Below, piece by piece: positions 46,305 through 53,410 of a stretch of DNA of 64,000 nucleotides (its first letter is position 1; the number at the start of each line of letters is the position of its first letter). Below the pieces are notes generated by a model, which was not told the DNA's origin, ran no database searches, and saw only the letters and a program-made list of their open reading frames with translations. This DNA is from Allosphingosinicella sp042666435. Its GTDB lineage: Bacteria; Pseudomonadota; Alphaproteobacteria; Sphingomonadales; Sphingomonadaceae. The translations under genes were made by a program, and so were the position numbers. The DNA lies in the NCBI RefSeq assembly GCF_042666435.1, contig NZ_JBHTDC010000001.1, positions 868,001-932,000 on the forward strand, read 5' to 3'.

Positions 46305-47138
46305 ATGGGCAGGCCCTTCGCCGAGGTCATTGGCGATCCCGTCGCCCATTCCCGATCGCCGATGATCCACAAAGCGTGGCTGGCCGATCTCGGTATCGAC
46401 GGCGATTACGGCGCCGCTCGCGTGACCCCGTCCCAGCTCGCCGATTATCTCGCCGGCCGCCGCGCCGATCCGGACTGGCGCGGATGCAACGTCACCCTGC
46501 CGCACAAGCAGGCCGTGCTTCCCCTGCTCGACCATGTCGATCCGAACGCCCGCCGGATCGGCGCCGTCAATTGCGTCTATCGGGGCGCCCAGGGGCTTCA
46601 CGGGTGCAACAGCGATGTCGGCGGCGTCGCGGCCGCCCTCGATTGCGTCGATCTCAGGGGCGGCAGGGCGGCATTGATCGGCGCGGGCGGGGCGGCGCGG
46701 GCTGCGCTCGATTACCTCGCGGGACGGGAGGTGGACCGCATCGCGCTCCTCGTCCGCGATCCGGCGAAAGCGGAGGATCTTCGATCGGCGGTCGCCGGAG
46801 CGCGCGTCGAGCTTTGGCCGATGGACCGCTGCGACGGCGCCATGTCGGGTGCCCGCCTGTTGATCAACGCCAGCCCGATGGGAATGGAGGGGGCCCCCGC
46901 CATGCCGCCATCCCTGCTCGCCTGCGTCGCCGCCCACGCCCCCGGCACGACCCTGTTCGACATGGTCTACAATCCGCTGGAGACCGGCTTCCTCGCCGCC
47001 GGGCGCGCCAATGGCGCCGCCGTCGTCGACGGGCTCGCCATGCTGATCGGCCAGGCGCGGGCGGCGTTTCAACTCTTCTTCGGGCGCCCTCCCCCGGAGG
47101 ATGCCGAAGCGCGCATTCGTGCCCTTCTGACCACATAA
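46305..47138 (+). CDS. aroE: Shikimate dehydrogenase
   Basis: NADPH-dependent reduction of 3-dehydroshikimate. 277 aa from ATG 46305, 4 bp after aroB. Motifs: AEVIGDPVAHSRSPMIHKAW (shikimate binding), NVTLPHKQAVLPLLD (catalytic Lys), CNSDVGGVAAAL, nucleotide-binding GAGGAARAALDYL and the C-terminal DMVYNPLETGFLAA and DGLAMLIGQA. Last gene of the operon; 80 bp later the second leader peptide begins. aroD and aroK are not in the window. Confidence 0.95.
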   Translation: MGRPFAEVIGDPVAHSRSPMIHKAWLADLGIDGDYGAARVTPSQLADYLAGRRADPDWRGCNVTLPHKQAVLPLLDHVDPNARRIGAVNCVYRGAQGLHGCNSDVGGVAAALDCVDLRGGRAALIGAGGAARAALDYLAGREVDRIALLVRDPAKAEDLRSAVAGARVELWPMDRCDGAMSGARLLINASPMGMEGAPAMPPSLLACVAAHAPGTTLFDMVYNPLETGFLAAGRANGAAVVDGLAMLIGQARAAFQLFFGRPPPEDAEARIRALLTT

Positions 47139-47182
47139 AGGCTTCATTCATCCGCCATCCGGCAGATTGTGGAGCGAACAAG

Positions 47183-47211
47183 TTGACACGAAATGGAAAG
47201 CCGGGTTCAAG
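47183..47211 (+). promoter_or_regulatory. Candidate promoter of the second Phe/Tyr leader
   Basis: A consensus TTGACA (47183-47188) is followed after 17 bp by a weak -10 (TTCAAG). Initiation about 7 bp downstream would fall right at the leader peptide ATG at 47219, so the leader may be translated from a leaderless mRNA; no Shine-Dalgarno sequence is visible before it. Confidence 0.5.
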
Positions 47212-47218
47212 AACCGCG

Positions 47219-47338
47219 ATGACGCGCAACGCCGCCTTCGGCCTTCAGGCTCCCGCGACCGCATCCCGCGGCGGCGCCGGCCGCGCGTCCGCCGTCTATT
47301 TTACCTATTATCGCACCGCACGGGCGGAAACCGACTGA
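47219..47338 (+). CDS. Phe/Tyr leader peptide upstream of phenylalanine hydroxylase
   Basis: A 39-aa ORF translated directly. It starts MTRNAAFGLQ and contains AVYFTYYRTAR near the end, with UAU UUU ACC UAU UAU as a cluster of three Tyr and one Phe codons. The stop is 30 bp before a GC-rich hairpin with a T-run, the standard arrangement for ribosome-mediated attenuation. With scarce charged tRNA-Tyr (and Phe) the ribosome would stall and favour an antiterminator. The controlled gene makes tyrosine from phenylalanine, so tyrosine is the logical effector. Confidence 0.8.
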   Translation: MTRNAAFGLQAPATASRGGAGRASAVYFTYYRTARAETD

Positions 47339-47368
47339 CGCGCGCATTCTCCAGGCACGCAGATTTCG

Positions 47369-47400
47369 AACCCCGCCCGGTCCTCCAGGCGGGGTTTTTT
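47369..47400 (+). terminator. Attenuator terminator before phenylalanine hydroxylase
   Basis: Stem CCCCGCC (47371-47377) with GGCGGGG (47388-47394), extended by flanking AA/TT, a 10-nt loop, then TTTTTT. It lies between the Phe/Tyr leader peptide and the hydroxylase start, so read-through depends on leader translation. Confidence 0.85.
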
Positions 47401-47424
47401 CTTATGGAAGAAGGAACCACGACG

Positions 47425-48285
47425 ATGTTGCAGACAGAGACGAGCCAGCGCGAGAAGCACGGCGCCCTAGCCTCGCCGACGCCGCCCCTCGGCGCCGCGG
47501 CCGACTGGACGGTGCCGCAGCGGTGGGAGGAGCTGACGGCCGAGGATCATTGGGTGTGGGACACATTGTTCGCGCGCCAGCAGACCCTGCTCCACGGCCG
47601 CGCGGTCGATGCGTTCGGCCAGGGGCTTGACGTCCTCCACCTCTCCCGCCCCGGCGTGCCCAATTTCGACGAGCTGAACGAGAAGCTCCAGGCCCGCACC
47701 GGCTGGACCGTCGTCGCCGTGCCCGGCCTCGTCCCCGACGACGTCTTTTTCCGGCACCTCAGCGAACGCCGCTTCCCGGCCGGCAATTTCATCCGCGCCG
47801 CCGACCAGCTCGATTATCTGGAGGAGCCGGACGTCTTCCACGACGTGTTTGGCCATGTCCCCCTCCTCGCCCAGCCCGACGTCGCCGATTTCATGCAGGC
47901 GCTCGGCCATCTCGGCCTGCAGGCGCTAGACAAGGGCGCGCTGCACCGCCTCGCCCGCCTCTATTGGTACACGGTCGAGTTCGGCCTCGCCCGCGAGAAT
48001 GGCGCGCTGAAGATCTACGGCGCCGGCATCCTGTCGAGCTTTGGCGAGTCCCATTATTCGCTGGAGAGCGCCAGGCCGCACCGGCTCGATTTCGACCTCC
48101 GGCGTGTGCTCCGCACCGAATACAAGACCGATTCCTTCCAGCTTAGCTATTTCGTCATCGAGCATTTCGAGGACGTGCTGAAGCTGGTCCTCCGGAACGA
48201 TCTTTCCGCGCTCTATGAGGAGCTGGACCGCCTGCCGGACCTCAGCCCCTGCACCGTCGAGGACCGGGATCTGCTTGCGGCGTGA
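47425..48285 (+). CDS. phhA: Phenylalanine 4-monooxygenase
   Basis: Pterin- and Fe(II)-dependent aromatic amino acid hydroxylase that converts phenylalanine to tyrosine. 286 aa, the usual monomeric bacterial size. Iron site: DVFHDVFGHVPLLAQP (two His) plus the Glu in WYTVEFGL; also VPNFDELNEKL and GAGILSSFGESHYSLE. ATG 47425 follows AGAAGGA at good spacing; the ATG at 47404 directly after the T-run is less likely. Usually a catabolic enzyme, but here placed in an aromatic biosynthesis cluster behind a Tyr/Phe attenuator, with no tyrA visible, which suggests use for tyrosine synthesis. Confidence 0.93.
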   Translation: MLQTETSQREKHGALASPTPPLGAAADWTVPQRWEELTAEDHWVWDTLFARQQTLLHGRAVDAFGQGLDVLHLSRPGVPNFDELNEKLQARTGWTVVAVPGLVPDDVFFRHLSERRFPAGNFIRAADQLDYLEEPDVFHDVFGHVPLLAQPDVADFMQALGHLGLQALDKGALHRLARLYWYTVEFGLARENGALKIYGAGILSSFGESHYSLESARPHRLDFDLRRVLRTEYKTDSFQLSYFVIEHFEDVLKLVLRNDLSALYEELDRLPDLSPCTVEDRDLLAA

Positions 48286-48294
48286 CGAGACGGC

Positions 48295-48323
48295 TTGACC
48301 GGGGATGCCGCGCTCGCCTAGCT
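48295..48323 (+). promoter_or_regulatory. Candidate promoter of the Trp leader
   Basis: TTGACC (48295-48300), 17-bp spacer, CTAGCT (48318-48323). The trp leader ATG is at 48332, so transcription probably starts at or just before it, giving a leaderless leader-peptide mRNA as described for trpL in rhizobia. Confidence 0.6.
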
Positions 48324-48331
48324 CTGGGGCG

Positions 48332-48448
48332 ATGACGACGCACGGCATCCTCGCTGTCTCCGTCGCGGCTCCGGCCGCCGCGATCGCGCGCGTCCCGGCC
48401 AATTGGTGGCGCTGGCTCTTCCTCGAAGCCGAAGGCGCGCCTGCCTAG
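48332..48448 (+). CDS. trpL: Trp leader peptide
   Basis: A 38-aa ORF translated directly, beginning MTTHGILAVSVAAPAAA and containing PANWWRWLFLE, with three Trp codons within four positions. A GC-rich hairpin with a T-run follows 46 bp after the stop, then DAHP synthase, trpE and trpG. Stalling at the Trp codons when charged tRNA-Trp is low should prevent termination. In Sinorhizobium the released trpL attenuator RNA and peptide act in trans; whether this one does is unknown. Confidence 0.85.
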   Translation: MTTHGILAVSVAAPAAAIARVPANWWRWLFLEAEGAPA

Positions 48449-48494
48449 ATTGACTCCGTCTCTCGTCCGAGAGGCTTCCGATCGAACCAACCAG

Positions 48495-48518
48495 GCCCGC
48501 CTTTGGCGGGCTTTTTTT
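48495..48518 (+). terminator. Attenuator terminator of the trp leader
   Basis: Perfect 7-bp stem GCCCGCC / GGCGGGC with a TTT loop, followed by seven T. Located between trpL and the DAHP synthase start at 48548. Confidence 0.9.
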
Positions 48519-48547
48519 CGTCTCCCTCACATCCGGACCACAGGCTC

Positions 48548-49564
48548 ATGATCATCGTCCTCAAACCCGACGCCCCCGCCGACACCGCCGACGAGATGCT
48601 CGCACGTATCTCCAAAGCGGGTCTCAAGCCGCTGCACATGCCGGGAGCCGAGCGCGTGGTCCTCGGCGCGCTCGGCGACGAGCGCGTCCTCGCCGAGCTT
48701 CACCTCGAAAGCCATCCGGCGGTCGAATCGGTGAAGCCGATCCTCGCCCCCTACAAGCTGGTCAGCCGCGAGCTTCACCCGCACGACAGCGTCGTCCGCA
48801 TCGGCGCCATGGCGATCGGCGGGTCAGCTTTCCAGGTCATCGCCGGCCCCTGCGCGGTGGAGACGCACGAGCAGACCCGCGCCAGCGCGCTCGCCGCCAA
48901 AGCGGCCGGCGCGTCCGCGATCCGCGCCGGCGCGTACAAGCCGCGCACCAGCCCCTACGGCTTTTCCGGCCACGGTCCCGAAGGACTGAGAATTCTCCGC
49001 CAGGTCGGCGACGAGCTGGGCCTGCCCGTCGTCACCGAGGTGATGGACACGGCCGACGTCGAGGTCGTCGCGGCCCATGCCGACGCGCTCCAGATCGGCG
49101 CGCGCAACATGCAGAATTTCGCTTTGCTCCGCGCCGTCGGCCAGTGCGGCAAGCCGGTACTGCTGAAGCGCGGCATGTCCGCGAAAATCGAGGAGCTGCT
49201 GCTCGCCGCCGAATATCTGCTCGCCGCTGGCAATGACCAGGTGGTGCTCTGCGAGCGCGGCATCCGCACCTTCGAGACCGCGACCCGCAACACCCTCGAC
49301 CTCAACGCCATCCCCTATATCAAACAGCGCTCCCATCTGCCGGTCGTCGTCGACCCGTCACACGGCACCGGCATTCGCGACCTGGTCCAGCCGATGGCGC
49401 TCGCCGCCGCCGCCTGCGGGGCTGACGGGTTGCTGATCGAGGTCCATGAGAACCCGGCCGCCGCCCTCTCCGACGGCGCCCAGTCGCTCTATCCGGATCA
49501 GTTCCAGGCGCTGATGGAGGCGCTGGCGCCGGTCGTCCGCGCGGTCGGGAGGCGGCTCGGATGA
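48548..49564 (+). CDS. aroF: 3-deoxy-7-phosphoheptulonate (DAHP) synthase, class I
   Basis: Second DAHP synthase of the window, unrelated to the class II enzyme at 41018. 338 aa: an N-terminal ferredoxin-like regulatory domain (MIIVLKPDAP; about residues 1-70, as in Thermotoga-type enzymes), then the TIM barrel with VIAGPCAVETHEQ, RAGAYKPRTSPYGFSG, QIGARNMQNFALLRAVG, LLKRGM and VVVDPSHGTG. ATG 48548 is 29 bp after the attenuator T-run. ATGA overlap with trpE. Placement in the Trp-attenuated operon suggests it feeds carbon toward tryptophan. Confidence 0.95.
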   Translation: MIIVLKPDAPADTADEMLARISKAGLKPLHMPGAERVVLGALGDERVLAELHLESHPAVESVKPILAPYKLVSRELHPHDSVVRIGAMAIGGSAFQVIAGPCAVETHEQTRASALAAKAAGASAIRAGAYKPRTSPYGFSGHGPEGLRILRQVGDELGLPVVTEVMDTADVEVVAAHADALQIGARNMQNFALLRAVGQCGKPVLLKRGMSAKIEELLLAAEYLLAAGNDQVVLCERGIRTFETATRNTLDLNAIPYIKQRSHLPVVVDPSHGTGIRDLVQPMALAAAACGADGLLIEVHENPAAALSDGAQSLYPDQFQALMEALAPVVRAVGRRLG

Positions 49565-51114
49565 CGCCGCCGCAGCTCCGCCAAGGCCAGGTGCGAGCCC
49601 TCCACCGCAGCCTGCCGGGCAGGCCGGACCCGCTCGCCCTCTATGCCACGCTGGCGGACGGGGGACGCCGCGCCGACACGGCCCTGCTGGAGCGGTCGGA
49701 AGGACCGAGCCTGCTGCTCGACCAGGCGGCGGTGCGATTCGAATGCCGAGGCCGAAACGTCCGCGCCGAGGCTCTCTCCGAATCCGGCCGACGGGTGCTG
49801 CGGACGATCGCGGCGCGGATGCCGGACCGCATCACCGCGACGACGGCCGTCCGGCTGGAGCTGACCTTTCCGGAGCCGGAGGGCGAGGACGCGGAACGGC
49901 GGCTGATGGCGCCGTCGCCGCTCGACGTTCTGCGCGCCATCCTCGGCTTCGACAATCTGTCCGGGGAGGAGGCGTTCACCCTCGCCTGCCTCGGTATCGT
50001 TGCCTTCGATCATGTCGACATGTTCGAGAGCCTGCCGGCCAATCGCGGAGACCCGCTCGGCTTTCCCGACTACGTCTTCTGGCTGGCGGAATCGCTGATT
50101 CTGTTCGAGCCCGGCGCCGCGGCCCGGGCGATCTGCGCCGCGTTCGGGGACGACGATCCGGAGGTGGCCCGCCGCGCCTATTTCGGCGCCGCCGAGCGCC
50201 TGTCCGCTCTCGTCGCGCGCTGCGCCGGAACTCTCGGCCCCATCGAGGACGAGATGCCACCGGCCTCCGCCGACCCGATCGAAGTCGATCTGGACGACGA
50301 TGCTTTCGCCGCGATCGTCGCGCGGCTGAAGGGCCATATCGCAGAGGGCGACGTGTACCAGATCGTGCCGTCGCGGGCGTTCCGCGCGCCCTGCTCCGAT
50401 CCGCTCGCCGCCTTCGCCGCGCTGAGGCGGCTCGACCCCAGCCCCTACCGCTTCTTCGTCGCGGCGCCGCGCCACGTCCTGTTCGGCGCCTCGCCGGAAA
50501 CGTCGGTGCGGCTGTTCCGGCGGGACGGGTGGAGGACGGTCGAGGTGAAGCCGATCGCCGGCACCCGCGCGCGCGGCGCGACCGGCGACGAGGACGACCG
50601 GATGGAGGCAGAGATGCGGCTCGACGCCAAGGAGACGGCCGAGCACATGATGCTGGTCGACCTTGCCCGCAACGACGTCGCCCGGATCAGCATCGCCGGC
50701 ACGAGGCGCGTCGCCCGGCTGATGACGGTGGAGCGCTACGCGAGGGTGATGCACCTCGTCTCGTCGGTCACGGGGGTGCTGAAGATCGGCCTCGACGCCT
50801 TCCACGCGCTCCAGGCCTGCCTCAACGTCGGCACCCTCACCGGCGCGCCCAAGCTACGGGCGATGGAGCTGCTCCGCGAGACCGAGGCCACGAAGCGGGG
50901 CCCCTATGGCGGCGCGGTCGGCTGGATCAACGGCGACGGCGACATGGACACGGGCGTCGTCATCCGCTCCGCCGTCGTCCAGGATGGCACCGCCTTTGTC
51001 CGCGCCGGCGCCGGCGTCGTCCACGATTCCGATCCGCGCGCCGAAGCCGAGGAGACCCGCCGCAAGGCCTCCGCGCTGCTCTCAGTGCTCACCACCACGG
51101 GCGCCGCCGTATGA
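49561..51114 (+). CDS. trpE: Anthranilate synthase component I
   Basis: Converts chorismate to anthranilate using ammonia from TrpG. 517 aa, normal length. C-terminal chorismate-binding signatures: EGDVYQIVPSRAF, ASPETSVRLF, VEVKPIAGTRARGATGDEDD, AKETAEHMMLVDLARNDVAR, VMHLVSSVTG and GTLTGAPKLRAMELL. N-terminal LLES-type feedback motif appears as LLERSEGPSLLLDQ. ATGA overlaps with the genes on both sides indicate coupled translation. Confidence 0.95.
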   Translation: MTPPQLRQGQVRALHRSLPGRPDPLALYATLADGGRRADTALLERSEGPSLLLDQAAVRFECRGRNVRAEALSESGRRVLRTIAARMPDRITATTAVRLELTFPEPEGEDAERRLMAPSPLDVLRAILGFDNLSGEEAFTLACLGIVAFDHVDMFESLPANRGDPLGFPDYVFWLAESLILFEPGAAARAICAAFGDDDPEVARRAYFGAAERLSALVARCAGTLGPIEDEMPPASADPIEVDLDDDAFAAIVARLKGHIAEGDVYQIVPSRAFRAPCSDPLAAFAALRRLDPSPYRFFVAAPRHVLFGASPETSVRLFRRDGWRTVEVKPIAGTRARGATGDEDDRMEAEMRLDAKETAEHMMLVDLARNDVARISIAGTRRVARLMTVERYARVMHLVSSVTGVLKIGLDAFHALQACLNVGTLTGAPKLRAMELLRETEATKRGPYGGAVGWINGDGDMDTGVVIRSAVVQDGTAFVRAGAGVVHDSDPRAEAEETRRKASALLSVLTTTGAAV

Positions 51115-51722
51115 CCCGCGACATAGTCTTCATCGACAATCTGGATTCCTTCACCTTCAATCTGGTCGAGGCGTTCGAGCGGCTGGAGTGCCGTGTGAAG
51201 GTGCTGCGCAACAGAGTCGATCCGGCCCAGGCCTTCAAAATGGCACTGGAGCGCGAGGCGCTGATCGTCCTCTCGCCGGGGCCGGGGAGACCGGAGGATG
51301 CCGGCTGCTGTCTCGATCTCATCGCCTTGGCGAAATATCGCGTGCCGCTGCTCGGCATCTGCCTCGGCCACCAGGCCATCGTTCTGGAAGCCGGCGGACG
51401 GGTAACGCGCGCGCCCGATCCGGTCCATGGCAAGGCGAGCCTCCTGGGGCATGACGGCACCGGACCTTTCCGGAGCCTCCAGGGCCGTCTCCCGGTCGGT
51501 CGCTATCACAGCCTCTGCACCCCGGAACCGCCCGCCCGTTTCCATGTCCATGCGAGAATAGGCGGCATGGCGATGGCGATCAGTGACCCGGAGGCGCTGC
51601 AGACGGGGCTGCAATTCCACCCCGAATCCATCCTGACGCGCGGGGGCGATACGATGCTCGCCAATATATTGGCGAACGCCCGAGCTATGCCGCGGCCGGA
51701 GTCGCTGCCCGACTGCGCATGA
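51111..51722 (+). CDS. trpG: Anthranilate synthase component II (glutamine amidotransferase)
   Basis: Supplies ammonia to TrpE by glutamine hydrolysis. 203 aa. Motifs: FIDNLDSFTFNLVEAFE, LSPGPGRPED, LGICLGHQAIVLEAGG with nucleophile Cys84, RYHSL and LQFHPESILTRGG with the His-Glu pair. Last gene of the Trp-attenuated operon. Its end overlaps the convergent cysI gene by 38 bp (51685-51722). Confidence 0.95.
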   Translation: MTRDIVFIDNLDSFTFNLVEAFERLECRVKVLRNRVDPAQAFKMALEREALIVLSPGPGRPEDAGCCLDLIALAKYRVPLLGICLGHQAIVLEAGGRVTRAPDPVHGKASLLGHDGTGPFRSLQGRLPVGRYHSLCTPEPPARFHVHARIGGMAMAISDPEALQTGLQFHPESILTRGGDTMLANILANARAMPRPESLPDCA

Positions 51723-53400
51723 CGAAATCGCCAAAGCGCTCGTCGGTTTCGCGTTCGCGCGCATAGCGGCCGAGGAGATCCCCGAGCGTATCGAGGATGG
51801 CGACCTCGCCTATATTCTCCCGGATGAGCGTGTTGAGCCGTTCGCCGTGAAAGCCGCCGCCCACATAGAGATTGTACTTGCCGGGCGCCCGCCCGGTGAG
51901 GGCGATTTCCGCGACATAGGGCCGCGAGCAGCCGTTCGGGCAACCGCTCATCCGGATCGTGATCGGCTCGTCGAGAAGGCCGTTGGCTTCAAGGATGGCT
52001 TCGATCCGGGTGATGAGGTCCGGCAAATAGCGCTCGGCCTCGGCCATGGCGAGACCGCAGGTCGGCAACGCCACGCAGGCGATCGAATTGAGCCGGAGTC
52101 CGCTTGTCCGGTTGCTGTCGCCCAGGCCGTGCTCGGCCAGCAGCGCGTCGATCTCGCTGCGCGCTTCCGGCTCCACATCGGCGATGACGAGGCTCTGGTT
52201 CGGCGTCAGGCGGAACGCCCCCTTGTGGATGCGCGCAATCGCGCGGAGGCCGTCCATGGTCGCCCGGCCCGCCAGGTTCGAGACCCGCCCGTTCTGGATG
52301 AACAGGCCGTAGTTGAAGCGGCCGGCCCCATTTTCGCTCCAGCCGAAACGGTCGCCGTTGGAGGTGAGGCTGAACGGCCTCGCCGCCTCGAACGCGAAGC
52401 CCATGCGAGTCTCGATCTCGCTCCTGATGAAATTGAGGCCCTTGTCGTCGATCGTATATTTGAACCGCGCCCGCGCCCGGTCGGCGCGGTTGCCGTAATC
52501 GCGCTGGACCGACATCACCGCATCCGTCGTCGCGACGAGGCGATCCTTGGGTATGAAGCCGATCACGTCGCCGAGGCGGGGATAGGTATTCGGCTGATTG
52601 TCGGTGCGCCCCATGCCGCCGCCGATCGCGACGTTGAAGCCGTGGATGCCGTTCGGCCCGGATATGGCGATAAAGCCCAGATCCTGCGTGTAGACGTCGA
52701 TGTCGTTCGACGGCGGGACAACGAAGCCGATCTTGAACTTCCGGGGCATGTAGGTGCGCCCGTAAAAGGGCTCCTCGGGCTCGGAAGCGGCGACCCGCTC
52801 CTCGCCGTACCAGATTTCGTGATAGCCGCGCGTCTTGGGAATGACGTGGTCGCTCACCTGCTTCGAGAGCGCGGCCACTTCGGCATGGAGGGCCGAGTCC
52901 GATACATTGGCGGTGGACATGACGCCGCGCGCATCGTCTCCGCACGCCGCGATCGTATCGAGCAACACCTCGTGCAGCCCCTGGATGGTCGGACGGATAT
53001 CCTCCTTCAGAACCCAGTGGAACTGGAATGTCTGGCGCGTGGTGAGGCGGAGCGTATTGCCGCCATGCGCCCGCGCCAGCGCGTCGAGCTTCAACCACTG
53101 CTCGGGCGTGCACACGCCGCCGGGAAGGCGCACGCGTATCATGAAGGTGAAAGCGGGCTCCAGCTTCTGCCGCCGGCGCTCGTCGCGGAGGTCGCGGTCG
53201 TCCTGCTGATAGATTCCGTGGAACTTCATCAGCTTGTTGTCTTCAAAGCGGACGCCGCCGCTGAGGCGGTCGAGCAGACCCAGGGCGATGGTGCCGCGGA
53301 GCTGATCGCTGTCATGCTTCAGCCGCTCGTCGGGGCCGAGCTTGTCGAGCGGCTGCGACAGGTCCTTGCTGCGGTCGATTATCGCGGTCTGGATATTCAT
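51685..53400 (-). CDS. cysI: Sulfite reductase hemoprotein (beta) subunit
   Basis: Six-electron reduction of sulfite to sulfide using siroheme and [4Fe-4S]. 571 aa from ATG 53400. Signatures: GNTLRLTTRQTFQFHWVLK, the cluster cysteines in CVALPTCGLAMAEAE and MSGCPNGCSRPYVAEI, and AIGGGMGRTDNQPNTYPRLG. Last gene of the minus-strand cysH-cysG-cysJ-cysI series, 10 bp after cysJ. Siroheme comes from the cysG product of the same operon. Confidence 0.96.
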   Translation of the reverse strand: MNIQTAIIDRSKDLSQPLDKLGPDERLKHDSDQLRGTIALGLLDRLSGGVRFEDNKLMKFHGIYQQDDRDLRDERRRQKLEPAFTFMIRVRLPGGVCTPEQWLKLDALARAHGGNTLRLTTRQTFQFHWVLKEDIRPTIQGLHEVLLDTIAACGDDARGVMSTANVSDSALHAEVAALSKQVSDHVIPKTRGYHEIWYGEERVAASEPEEPFYGRTYMPRKFKIGFVVPPSNDIDVYTQDLGFIAISGPNGIHGFNVAIGGGMGRTDNQPNTYPRLGDVIGFIPKDRLVATTDAVMSVQRDYGNRADRARARFKYTIDDKGLNFIRSEIETRMGFAFEAARPFSLTSNGDRFGWSENGAGRFNYGLFIQNGRVSNLAGRATMDGLRAIARIHKGAFRLTPNQSLVIADVEPEARSEIDALLAEHGLGDSNRTSGLRLNSIACVALPTCGLAMAEAERYLPDLITRIEAILEANGLLDEPITIRMSGCPNGCSRPYVAEIALTGRAPGKYNLYVGGGFHGERLNTLIRENIGEVAILDTLGDLLGRYARERETDERFGDFVMRSRAATPAAA

Positions 53401-53410
53401 GGGTCTCTTC

